17,103 nucleotides of DNA from assembly GCA_002471185.1 (NCBI GenBank), contig DKPL01000024.1:1-17103 (forward strand), written 5' to 3'. Numbering within the stretch: the first letter of the stretch is position 1; each line of letters opens with the position of its first letter. Shown here one piece after another: positions 5,883-12,047 of the stretch. A program made the translations under genes and the position numbers. This DNA comes from Bacteroides sp. UBA7335 (GTDB lineage: Bacteria; Bacteroidota; Bacteroidia; Bacteroidales; Bacteroidaceae). The notes under the pieces are model-generated. The model saw nothing but the letters and a program-made list of their open reading frames with translations, was not told the DNA's origin and did no database searches.

Positions 5883-8702
5883 CTAAAATGTGTACGATAG
5901 TGAGACTTGATAATTTCTTCCCGGTTTATAGCTTCTGGTTACCTCTTCATAGTCAACTTTCTCGCCGGCTTTGATGGTGCTTCCAAACTGTTTGAAATTG
6001 ACGCGCTGTGCCAAGATATCGCGTATGCCCGCTTTCACTTCGAGTGAGCCGAACTTCTTACTGATAGAAAAATCGATGGCATCACGTGGCATCTCGTACG
6101 AGTTTGGAATTTTAGTAGTTTGTTCGCCATTGCTCCCCACGGTACGTCCTACACCAATGATACGCTTGCCAATGCGGTTGTAGAGCACTGCAATGTTCAA
6201 ATCCCAATTAGGCTGGTTGTAAAAGATACCGGTATTGATTAAGTAGGGTGATTGTCCTTGCATAGGGCGATCTTCATCACTGCTACCTTTGTCAAACAGC
6301 ACTTTGCTCTTGATTAAAGCTCCGTTGAACGACCAGCTAAAGTTGCGTAAACCGATGAAATCCAGGTTTTTGCGGAAGTCTATTTCGATACCAAAATTAT
6401 TGGCTGCTTTCGCATTCTTGTTAGAGTAAGTCAAGTCTGTTCCACCATTTACTGTGTAAGTCCACTCAATGGGCGAATCAAATCTTTTATAAAAAAGAGC
6501 TACCGAGAATGACTCTCCATTCGATGGATACCATTCGTAACGTAAGTCGATGTTGTGAATATAAGCAGGCTTTAGCGAGGGGTTTCCTTCTACATTGGCA
6601 GCTAAGTCGAAATCATAATAAACCGAGGTAGACACTTCGCGGAACTCCGGACGGTTAACCGACTTGCCATACGATAAGCGTAACTGCTGATTGTCGGTTA
6701 GTTTATACATGGCATTAGCCGATGGAAAAATATCGTTGTATTTGTAGAACATGCTACTGTGACTCTCTTCGTGGTTGCGTGTATTGCGAATCAGCTCCAT
6801 GTTAGAGTATTCATATCGCACACCGGCATAAAGGTTAAATTTAGTTGTGATGGGCAAATTGGCTGCCACATAAGCCGAACCAATCCAGTTGTTTCCTTTA
6901 TAGTCATTCGTTTTGCGTACTTGTTCATACAAGAATAGTTTCTCTAACCCATAGTTCTCTTCTTGCAAAAGTTGTGTGGTGATGTCCATTTGTTTAAATC
7001 CGCTAGGCATATCATTTCCCCAAGCGTAACAAAACTGACGGGTATTGTAAGTACGAGTACGGTATTCGGCATAGGCACCGGCACGAAGTTCGGGTTTGAA
7101 ATTGCCAAAAGCTAAGTTTTGCAGGTAGTTGATATTGACCGAACCAATATTCTCTTCTAGTTTGGTGAATTCGCGTGTGATGTCATTTCCTGTAGCAAGT
7201 GCTATCACTCCCGACTCTTCCGAATCGTTTAATAAGATACGGCGTCTATCGGGCAAGTGGCGATTGGCGTAAGAGTAGCTAGCACTCCAGTCCAGTTTGC
7301 CCGCTTTCAACGTATACTTTCCGGTGAACTGCCCATTGTAAGTACTACGGCTTGAGTAGTAATACTCCATGCTTTGCTCATCGTTGCTTTGTGCATCAAA
7401 TCCATGACGCTCTGTATAACGATTTTTACCAATTTGATTGAATATATTTTTGAACTCATAGTGATGATTACGGCTTTTAGGTTGAAACATTAAGTTTACC
7501 ATAACTCCCATACGTACATCATTGTTGTACTGATTGTCGGTGCTTTTGCGAAGATATACCGAGTGATTATTATTGGTATCATACGAGCCAAACAATGAAT
7601 TTTCCATATCGGTATAGCGCTTGAAAGTATTGCTATAGTTGGCAGCTGCCAGCATTCCAAACTGACGTCCGCTCTCAAACTCCCAGCGCTGTGCATAGGC
7701 TAAGTTAAGTTTTAAATCGGCTACCGGCTTACTGCTTTTTATTAACCAGTTGTTGTTGAACCCATTACTCATCAAGTCGATGCGATTGTTATTGGTTGAA
7801 AAAGTATTCATAGCCCCTTTCATTCCCGCTGTTGGCATACGCATGCCGTTGTCGAATCCTAAAAAGTCGGTAGCACTCCCCGGGTTAGAAAGAAAGTTTT
7901 TAAAGTGGGTCTGATCGCTGATACTGGTTCCTACCGACACAAGAAATGAATTTTCTGTAGGCATCTCTTTGGTGTTGAGCATAATAAATCCACCGGTAAA
8001 ATCGGCAGGATATTCTGGTGCCGGACTCTTCACAATCACCATATTATCAAGCTGAGAGCTGGGGATGATATCGAATGAAAAAGCACGAGCATCAGCTTCT
8101 GAACTTGGAACGGCGCCACCGTTGATCCATACATTATTATAGCGTTGTGACAATCCGCGTACCATGACAAATTTCTCGTCTATGATTGACACACCCGGCA
8201 CACGTTTTATAACCTCAGAAGCATCTTTATCTTGAGTTTTAGCAATCTGTTGTGCCGACACACCACTTTGCACCAATAAACTTTGGCGTTGTGCAGTCAT
8301 CATCGATACATCAGTGTTTCGTTTCATGCGTGCCACTACACTCACTTCGCCCAAGGCTTGTGCATCGCTTTCGAGTTCGAAGTTCATTACTAGCCCTTGC
8401 TGACCAATTTTGACATCTGATAAACGGATGTCGTTATAGCCTACATACTTCACTTCGATTGTGTAAGCTCCCGGTTGAATGTTCGAGATAGAGTAGTTGC
8501 CATCTAAATCGGCCACTGCACCTACGGTTGTTCCAACCAATTGAACTGTGGCACCCGTCATTGGTTCACTCGTTTGCTTATCTAGAATAGTACCCGAAAG
8601 ACTGCTTGCCATTGCGGCCATGGCTGATAAAATGAGAAATAGAGTAAGGAATAGCTTTTTCCCTAAATCAAAAGTGGTAATCTTAATCAATTTTGTAGTC
8701 AT
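5883..8702 (-). CDS. TonB-dependent outer-membrane receptor with carboxypeptidase-regulatory-like N-terminal domain
   Basis: A 939-residue outer-membrane receptor. A signal peptide with hydrophobic core LFLTLFLILSAMAAMA is probably cleaved near residue 32. Next comes a CarboxypepD_reg-like beta-sandwich (about 35-110: SGTILDKQTSEPMTGATVQL, DLDGNYSISNIQPGAYTIEV), a TonB-box-like GEVSVVAR (118-125), and a plug domain (about 135-245) with SEVIKRVPGVSI, MVRGLSQRYNNVWINGG and SPAPEYPADFTGGFI. The remainder is an aromatic-rich 22-strand barrel ending in QVSLSYTF, with the terminal Phe used for outer-membrane insertion. It imports a ligand using TonB energy. The next gene is not a SusD but a beta-helix lipoprotein, so this is not a classic SusCD glycan transporter, and the two lack adjacent glycan enzymes on their own strand. 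Regulation is probably through the 11-bp-phased repeat array at 8748-8809. Substrate is unknown; phosphate or a phosphorylated compound is an inference from the array only. Confidence 0.92.
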   Translation of the reverse strand: MTTKLIKITTFDLGKKLFLTLFLILSAMAAMASSLSGTILDKQTSEPMTGATVQLVGTTVGAVADLDGNYSISNIQPGAYTIEVKYVGYNDIRLSDVKIGQQGLVMNFELESDAQALGEVSVVARMKRNTDVSMMTAQRQSLLVQSGVSAQQIAKTQDKDASEVIKRVPGVSIIDEKFVMVRGLSQRYNNVWINGGAVPSSEADARAFSFDIIPSSQLDNMVIVKSPAPEYPADFTGGFIMLNTKEMPTENSFLVSVGTSISDQTHFKNFLSNPGSATDFLGFDNGMRMPTAGMKGAMNTFSTNNNRIDLMSNGFNNNWLIKSSKPVADLKLNLAYAQRWEFESGRQFGMLAAANYSNTFKRYTDMENSLFGSYDTNNNHSVYLRKSTDNQYNNDVRMGVMVNLMFQPKSRNHHYEFKNIFNQIGKNRYTERHGFDAQSNDEQSMEYYYSSRSTYNGQFTGKYTLKAGKLDWSASYSYANRHLPDRRRILLNDSEESGVIALATGNDITREFTKLEENIGSVNINYLQNLAFGNFKPELRAGAYAEYRTRTYNTRQFCYAWGNDMPSGFKQMDITTQLLQEENYGLEKLFLYEQVRKTNDYKGNNWIGSAYVAANLPITTKFNLYAGVRYEYSNMELIRNTRNHEESHSSMFYKYNDIFPSANAMYKLTDNQQLRLSYGKSVNRPEFREVSTSVYYDFDLAANVEGNPSLKPAYIHNIDLRYEWYPSNGESFSVALFYKRFDSPIEWTYTVNGGTDLTYSNKNAKAANNFGIEIDFRKNLDFIGLRNFSWSFNGALIKSKVLFDKGSSDEDRPMQGQSPYLINTGIFYNQPNWDLNIAVLYNRIGKRIIGVGRTVGSNGEQTTKIPNSYEMPRDAIDFSISKKFGSLEVKAGIRDILAQRVNFKQFGSTIKAGEKVDYEEVTRSYKPGRNYQVSLSYTF

Positions 8703-8730
8703 TGTATTTCGTTCGTTTCTTAAATCACTG

Positions 8731-8737
8731 CAAATTA
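8731..8737 (-). promoter_or_regulatory. Weak -7-like element before the TonB receptor
   Basis: On the minus strand TAATTTG is one base short of TAnnTTTG and lies 10 bp downstream of the last repeat of the array. It would give a leader of about 20 nt. With no separate -33 box, expression would depend on an activator bound at the array. Confidence 0.35.
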
Positions 8738-8747
8738 CGCTGGATAG

Positions 8748-8809
8748 AATTACGTGCGTAATACATAAGTCATACGTTTGATTTACGAAATAGTTACAAA
8801 AAAGTTACA
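8748..8809 (-). promoter_or_regulatory. Array of six 7-bp direct repeats at exact 11-bp period (PHO-box-like operator)
   Basis: Reading the minus strand from 8809 downwards, units begin at 8809, 8798, 8787, 8776, 8765 and 8754: TGTAACT, TGTAACT, CGTAAAT, CGTATGA, TGTATTA, CGTAATT. Each is separated from the next by 4 bp. YGTAW is invariant in all six, and the first two units are identical. Units of 7 bp with 4-bp spacers are the established geometry of E. coli PHO boxes and of OmpR/PhoB-family operators generally, in which one winged-helix monomer binds per 11-bp step on one face of DNA. The array ends about 45 bp before the receptor ATG, where an activator would contact polymerase. That it is bound by PhoB or another response regulator is inference. 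Confidence 0.7.
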
Positions 8810-8824
8810 CTAAATGTTAATATG

Positions 8825-8863
8825 CCAAGAAGCCTCTCAATACAACATTGAGAGGCTTCTTGG
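8825..8863 (-). terminator. Perfect 17-bp hairpin after the small lipoprotein gene
   Basis: CCAAGAAGCCTCTCAAT at 8825-8841 pairs perfectly with its inverse at 8847-8863 around the 5-nt loop ACAAC. It lies 25 nt past the stop of the minus-strand lipoprotein gene and 15 bp before the repeat array of the receptor. The minus-strand sequence after the stem (CATATTAACATTT) has no clean T run, so it may act as a strong 3'-end structure rather than a textbook terminator. Confidence 0.65.
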
Positions 8864-8888
8864 GGTATGTAGTAAATAAGATGTTACT

Positions 8889-9326
8889 TTATAAATCGCT
8901 CTTTTTCTTGAAGATATATAGAGCATAATCTCCACTGTTATCATCGTAGCCGTTGTAGTAGATTATGGTTTTGCACTTCAATACCTCATTGGTCAAATCG
9001 TAAATTTGCAAAACAAACCTTGAATAAGCATTGGCTATCACAATCTCGTTTCGCTTGCATACATAATTATATAGATTCTCTTGCCACTTCTTTTCGTTAT
9101 TCTCTGCCTCTACCCAACGACCAATTGTTAATCGCCCATCTGAACCGAAAGTATAGGTTTTCACCTCATCGGGCTCAATGCTTGTGCCATCCTTCTCTAT
9201 CGACTCCCAAGTACCTATCAGGTCTGTTGCATTGAAAACAAAACTTTCATCGTCTTTGCAACCGATACACAGACAAATGATGCAAAGTATTAGAATAGAA
9301 GTTATCGGTTTAAATTGATGCGACAT
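8889..9326 (-). CDS. Small lipocalin-like lipoprotein, function unknown
   Basis: A 145-residue protein with a short lipoprotein signal: a hydrophobic ILILCIICLCIG core and a candidate lipidated C23. C23 is directly followed by KDDES, an acidic segment of the kind that directs Bacteroidetes lipoproteins to the cell surface. The mature part has the alternating-strand pattern of lipocalin-like proteins: DLIGTWESIEKDG at about 35-47, TYTFGSDGRLTIGRW, a cysteine-containing NEIVIANAYSRFVLQIYDLT strand pair and a final LYIFKKK. LxGTWE near the start is a common signature in this fold in Bacteroides. No enzyme motif is visible and no function can be assigned. It is transcribed alone: a promoter lies about 150 nt upstream, a hairpin lies behind it, and the neighbouring genes are functionally unrelated. 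Confidence 0.75.
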   Translation of the reverse strand: MSHQFKPITSILILCIICLCIGCKDDESFVFNATDLIGTWESIEKDGTSIEPDEVKTYTFGSDGRLTIGRWVEAENNEKKWQENLYNYVCKRNEIVIANAYSRFVLQIYDLTNEVLKCKTIIYYNGYDDNSGDYALYIFKKKSDL

Positions 9327-9366
9327 ATATAGTACTTTAGTTGTGATTGATAATTATGTTTTGGAT

Positions 9367-9398
9367 TGGTGCAGATTAAGCCGCACTGTGGTGCAGAT
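9367..9398. repeat. Direct repeat TGGTGCAGAT at 22-bp period in the lipoprotein leader
   Basis: TGGTGCAGAT occurs at 9367-9376 and 9389-9398, exactly 22 bp apart (two helical turns). GCAC-TGTG-GTGC forms a mini-hairpin between and into the second copy. It lies within the predicted 5' leader of the minus-strand lipoprotein gene, 40-72 nt before its ATG. Confidence 0.55.
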
Positions 9399-9410
9399 AC
9401 TTATTCACGC

Positions 9411-9432
9411 TAGTGCGTAACCTTATGCACTA
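9411..9432. repeat. Small inverted repeat in the lipoprotein leader
   Basis: TAGTGC at 9411-9416 and GCACTA at 9427-9432 form a perfect 6-bp stem with a 10-nt loop. It falls in the same leader as the direct repeats and may form an RNA hairpin or a binding site. Confidence 0.4.
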
Positions 9433-9483
9433 CAAAAAGCATTGCTATATCATCTGTTGAATAAGGGTAGCCATTTGTGTGTT

Positions 9484-9514
9484 CAAATATAGAGAATAAA
9501 AAAACTCTTCGCAA
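9484..9514 (-). promoter_or_regulatory. Full Bacteroides promoter (TTG-N20-TATATTTG) for the small lipoprotein
   Basis: On the minus strand, -33 TTG (9514-9512), a 20-bp spacer and -7 TATATTTG (9491-9484) match the Bacteroides consensus. The start point should be near 9477, giving a leader of about 150 nt before the ATG at 9326. The -33 element lies inside the terminator stem of the upstream pectinesterase gene. Confidence 0.65.
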
Positions 9515-9537
9515 CCCAAAAGGTAACGAAGAGTCTT
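9497..9537 (-). terminator. Intrinsic terminator of the pectinesterase operon
   Basis: On the minus strand ACTCTTCG pairs with CGAAGAGT (9534-9527 with 9511-9504). The inner stem extends through a mismatch to ACC/GGG around an A/T-rich loop, and seven Ts follow (9504-9498). It starts 35 nt after the pectinesterase stop. Confidence 0.85.
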
Positions 9538-9568
9538 TAATCATGATGTTATCTATTACTTATGTTGG

Positions 9569-10525
9569 TCATTTGTAAGGATACCAATTGTTTGTTTCGG
9601 CAAATATCTCATCAGGAGTATATTTTGATGCCTCCTTTGTGGTGAGCTGTTTGCTCCATTTCACCCGTTTATCGGTATTAGCTCCAGGTCCGGTATTGCC
9701 AAACTCGCCATAACGAGCCGTTTGCTCATTTTCTTGTTTGCCCCAGTTGTGCCAACCTTCTGGACGAATGTGACTACCAAACTCGCAATTAAGGAACACA
9801 GTAGCCGCATTAGGTCGCCATGGTCTGCCCAAGTAAACCTTGTCTACTCCGGCGGCAGCCGTTAGTTTGCATGCCTTAAATACATAACCGAAGGGTGCGT
9901 TGGCAGGAGTCGAAGCTGCGGTGATGTATGAATTGCGTTTGCTATGTATCGTGCAGTGTTCGAACAAAGCAGTCGAAGGGCCAAAGATGAAATCGGTTGT
10001 TCCCTCGATGTAGCAGTTTGTAAATAGCAAACGAGTATTTTCGGTACCGGTATAGATTGTGTCTTGATTGCCAAGAAAACGACAATTAATAAACATCAAT
10101 CTATCTCCCTCGGTATGTAGTGCAACCGCTTGCCCAAGTTGAGCTGCATTGTTTTCAATGGTCAAATCTTTAAAGGTAATGTCGTTGCCTTCCACCTTTA
10201 CTGTATAGGTGCGGAAAGTACCCATTTTGTTGATGTTGGCATGATCATCCCATGTGATAATGGTTTTGTTGACATCTTCGCCCACCAACTGAACATTCTT
10301 CACCCAAGATGGAATTACAATCTTCTCTTTGTACAACCCGTTCTTGATGTAAATAGTAACCGTATAGTCCATAAATGCACGAACTGCCTCGATGGCAGGC
10401 TGGATTTCACGGTATTGTCCCGTTCCGTCTCTTGCTACCACAATGGTGTCTTGACGAGTTTGAGCTTGCGCCATTGAGGCGCAAGCAATCAGCAGTAAGA
10501 GCGTTATCCTGATAACCTTCTTCAT
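9569..10525 (-). CDS. Pectin methylesterase (pectinesterase), CE8
   Basis: A 318-residue right-handed beta-helix enzyme that removes methyl groups from the C6 carboxyls of homogalacturonan. All CE8 signatures are present: GQAVAL with Q132, NCRFLGNQDTIY with Q154 and general acid/base D155, IEGTTDFIFG with nucleophile D178, and LGRPWRP with substrate-binding R234 and W236. The opening VVARDGTGQYREIQPAIEAV (30-49) is the usual N-terminal edge. Length fits a bacterial single-domain enzyme. A signal peptide is clear, but its processing is ambiguous: AQA (19-21) suits signal peptidase I, while LIAC (12-15) resembles a lipobox. It starts 10 nt after the stop of the GH105 gene, so the two form an operon ended by the terminator at 9497-9537. 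The product works before lyases and GH105 in pectin breakdown. Confidence 0.95.
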   Translation of the reverse strand: MKKVIRITLLLLIACASMAQAQTRQDTIVVARDGTGQYREIQPAIEAVRAFMDYTVTIYIKNGLYKEKIVIPSWVKNVQLVGEDVNKTIITWDDHANINKMGTFRTYTVKVEGNDITFKDLTIENNAAQLGQAVALHTEGDRLMFINCRFLGNQDTIYTGTENTRLLFTNCYIEGTTDFIFGPSTALFEHCTIHSKRNSYITAASTPANAPFGYVFKACKLTAAAGVDKVYLGRPWRPNAATVFLNCEFGSHIRPEGWHNWGKQENEQTARYGEFGNTGPGANTDKRVKWSKQLTTKEASKYTPDEIFAETNNWYPYK

Positions 10526-10535
10526 ACCTGATTTA

Positions 10536-11741
10536 TTATTTTACACATTCGGGCAAACGCTCATACTCAAGGCTACCCATGATAAATGGTCCTACAGCCT
10601 TAGGATCGTTCGAACGAATCTCTTCGTTAATGTAATAGTCATAATCGCCCATACGGTAGTTCTTACCACCTAGTCCGGCTACAGCACAAGCTTGGTTCAA
10701 GCTAACTACACCGTTATCATCAACAGTAATAAACTCATTGATAATGCCTTTGTAGCCCTTCAATGCTGTTTCCATGTAAGATGGATCGATATATCCCAAA
10801 CGAATACCTTTCAACAATGAATATACAAACATAGTCGATACAGACGATTCAAGATAATTGCCAGGTTCGCCACTCTTGTCAAGAACTTGATACCAAACGC
10901 CAGTTTTAGGATCTTGTAAACGGCGAATTTGGAATGCTACATTGTCTAAGATATTAAGCATTTTATCTCTATTAGGCTCGTTGGTAGGAATAAACTCTAG
11001 TGCATCAACCAAAGCCATGGCATACCAACCCATAGCACGTCCCCATGAGTGTTGTGACTGGCCAGTTACAGGATCTGCCCAACGCTCTTTGCGGCTAACA
11101 TCCGCTGCGTGGCGATAAAGTCCGTTTGCTGGATCGTATGTATGGTTGGCTACTGTAATAAATTGGTTAATAATATCTGCATAGTCATTAACGCGGTTGT
11201 TACGCTTTGCATATTCAGCATAGAATGGTGCACCCATATATAAACCATCTAACCACATTTGATTAGGATAGATCTTTTTGTGCCAAAAACCACCATCTTC
11301 GTTACGAGGATGAGTATCTAACTGCTTGCGAAGTGTATCAACAGCCATACGTACCTTCTCGTCTTTTGTTTGCTCGTACACACGCATCAAGTATTTACCG
11401 GGGTTTAAGCGGTCGATATTGTATTCGTGTAACTTATAAGTTTTAATACTTCCGTTATCATTGATCATGGTGTCGGCATAAGCTACCGCATAATCAAGGA
11501 TTTTTTGATCTCCGTATGTGTCATATACATCCATCATCGCTTGTAGTTCTAAGCCGTGGCAATAGTCCCATTTTAAACGTGGTTGGAAATCGAGTTGCCA
11601 CGATTCGGGGCAACGAACCATCTCCGACTCTGTCATGCGTACAGACCAAGGTAGGTTTTTACTCACCTTTTGAGCAAATACACTTGTTGTGCTCAGAAGA
11701 GTCAAAAATACAAATACTTTACAAATAAGATTCTTTCTCAT
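10536..11741 (-). CDS. GH105 unsaturated uronyl (rhamnogalacturonyl) hydrolase
   Basis: A 401-residue exported (alpha/alpha)6-barrel enzyme of the YteR/YesR type. The signal peptide (FVFLTLLSTTSVFA, cleavage probably after A23) places it in the periplasm. Family motifs in order are KWDYCHGLELQAM (58-70, D59), GGFWHKKIYPNQMWLDGLYM (150-169) with the general acid D165 equivalent to YteR Asp143, HSWGRAMGWYAMALVDALE (231-249) with Arg/Gly/Trp lining the active site, and the late ESSVSTMFVYSL and NQACAVAGLGG segments. The family hydrates the double bond of delta-4,5-unsaturated uronic acids left by pectate or rhamnogalacturonan lyases, releasing the uronate. It is the first gene of a two-gene operon with the CE8 esterase and is divergent from a hexuronate-type transporter, which together define a pectin module. 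Exact aglycone preference is not readable. Confidence 0.93.
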   Translation of the reverse strand: MRKNLICKVFVFLTLLSTTSVFAQKVSKNLPWSVRMTESEMVRCPESWQLDFQPRLKWDYCHGLELQAMMDVYDTYGDQKILDYAVAYADTMINDNGSIKTYKLHEYNIDRLNPGKYLMRVYEQTKDEKVRMAVDTLRKQLDTHPRNEDGGFWHKKIYPNQMWLDGLYMGAPFYAEYAKRNNRVNDYADIINQFITVANHTYDPANGLYRHAADVSRKERWADPVTGQSQHSWGRAMGWYAMALVDALEFIPTNEPNRDKMLNILDNVAFQIRRLQDPKTGVWYQVLDKSGEPGNYLESSVSTMFVYSLLKGIRLGYIDPSYMETALKGYKGIINEFITVDDNGVVSLNQACAVAGLGGKNYRMGDYDYYINEEIRSNDPKAVGPFIMGSLEYERLPECVK

Positions 11742-11801
11742 TCTTTATTGTTATTATGGTTATTAGATTTTTAATAATCGTGTGCAATTAATAGTATGTG
11801 G

Positions 11802-11829
11802 CAAATATAACGACTCTTCATTAAAGAGT
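11802..11829 (-). promoter_or_regulatory. -7 box of the GH105 operon with adjacent inverted repeat
   Basis: Minus-strand TATATTTG (11809-11802) matches TAnnTTTG and predicts a leader of about 50 nt. No TTG occurs 19-21 bp upstream. Instead, ACTCTT (11813-11818) and AAGAGT (11824-11829) form an inverted repeat in the spacer, a position suited to a repressor or a spacer-binding activator. Confidence 0.45.
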
Positions 11830-11866
11830 TGTGTACTTTTAGTTTTTATTAGTGCATTATTTAGAC

Positions 11867-11890
11867 TTTGCGTGCACGCAAACACGTGTT
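11867..11890. promoter_or_regulatory. Candidate operator: two adjoining perfect palindromes
   Basis: TTTGCGTGCACGCAAA at 11867-11882 is a perfect 16-bp palindrome with a central CG-rich core, like LacI-family operators. It adjoins AACACGTGTT (11881-11890), a perfect 10-bp palindrome. A degenerate echo, GTGCGTAAACAC, follows at 11895-11906. It lies between the two divergent promoters. Confidence 0.5.
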
Positions 11891-11979
11891 ATCGTGTGCG
11901 TAAACACTCTTTTTGTGTGTTTTTGAACGAAATTGATGGTATTTGCACAAAAATTACAGTAAAAGAGACAATTAATCTA

Positions 11980-12009
11980 TTGCTAGGTCTTAAAGATTGT
12001 GTACTTTTG
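11980..12009 (+). promoter_or_regulatory. Full Bacteroides promoter (TTG-N19-TACTTTTG) for the MFS gene
   Basis: -33 TTG at 11980-11982, a 19-bp spacer and -7 TACTTTTG at 12002-12009 match the consensus. The -7 ends 38 nt before the ATG at 12048, so the leader is about 30 nt. This placement also argues against any start codon upstream of 12048. Confidence 0.7.
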
Positions 12010-12047
12010 AGGCCAGAAATAGAACTATAATATTTAAATCAATTATC

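Larger units (their letters stand above)
11742..12047. promoter_or_regulatory. 306-bp divergent control region between the GH105 operon and the MFS gene
   Basis: No convincing gene is present here. The region holds a minus-strand -7 box (11809-11802), an inverted repeat next to it (11813-11829), a 16-bp palindrome (11867-11882), an adjoining 10-bp palindrome (11881-11890), the MFS promoter (11980-12009), and a 12-bp direct repeat TTGTGTACTTTT at 11829-11840 and 11997-12008. The layout suggests shared, ligand-dependent control of pectin hydrolysis and uronate uptake. The regulator is not encoded in the window. Confidence 0.6.

Noticed and set aside
5621..5974. A 117-codon plus-strand frame across the lipoprotein/receptor junction
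   Set aside because: It is antisense to two well-supported genes. Its hydrophobic stretch is the mirror of the lipoprotein signal region, and no promoter or family match is evident.
8548..8781. A plus-strand frame of 77 codons over the receptor start and operator array
   Set aside because: It is antisense to the receptor signal peptide and covers the regulatory repeats, so it is most simply a chance frame.
8748..8809. CRISPR-like or tandem-repeat interpretation of the 11-bp array
   Set aside because: The units are only 7 bp with 4-bp spacers, far too short for CRISPR, and divergence between units argues against recent slippage. Operator geometry explains it better.
11782..12030. An 82-codon plus-strand open frame in the divergent intergenic region
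   Set aside because: It runs through the palindromes and the MFS promoter and overlaps the reading frame used upstream of the MFS start. Its composition is Cys-rich and unlike neighbouring proteins, and no family motif is seen.
11997..12047. Upstream extension of the MFS transporter by 17 residues
   Set aside because: The extension lies over the -7 box and contains no conserved residues. The family N-terminus starts naturally at 12048.
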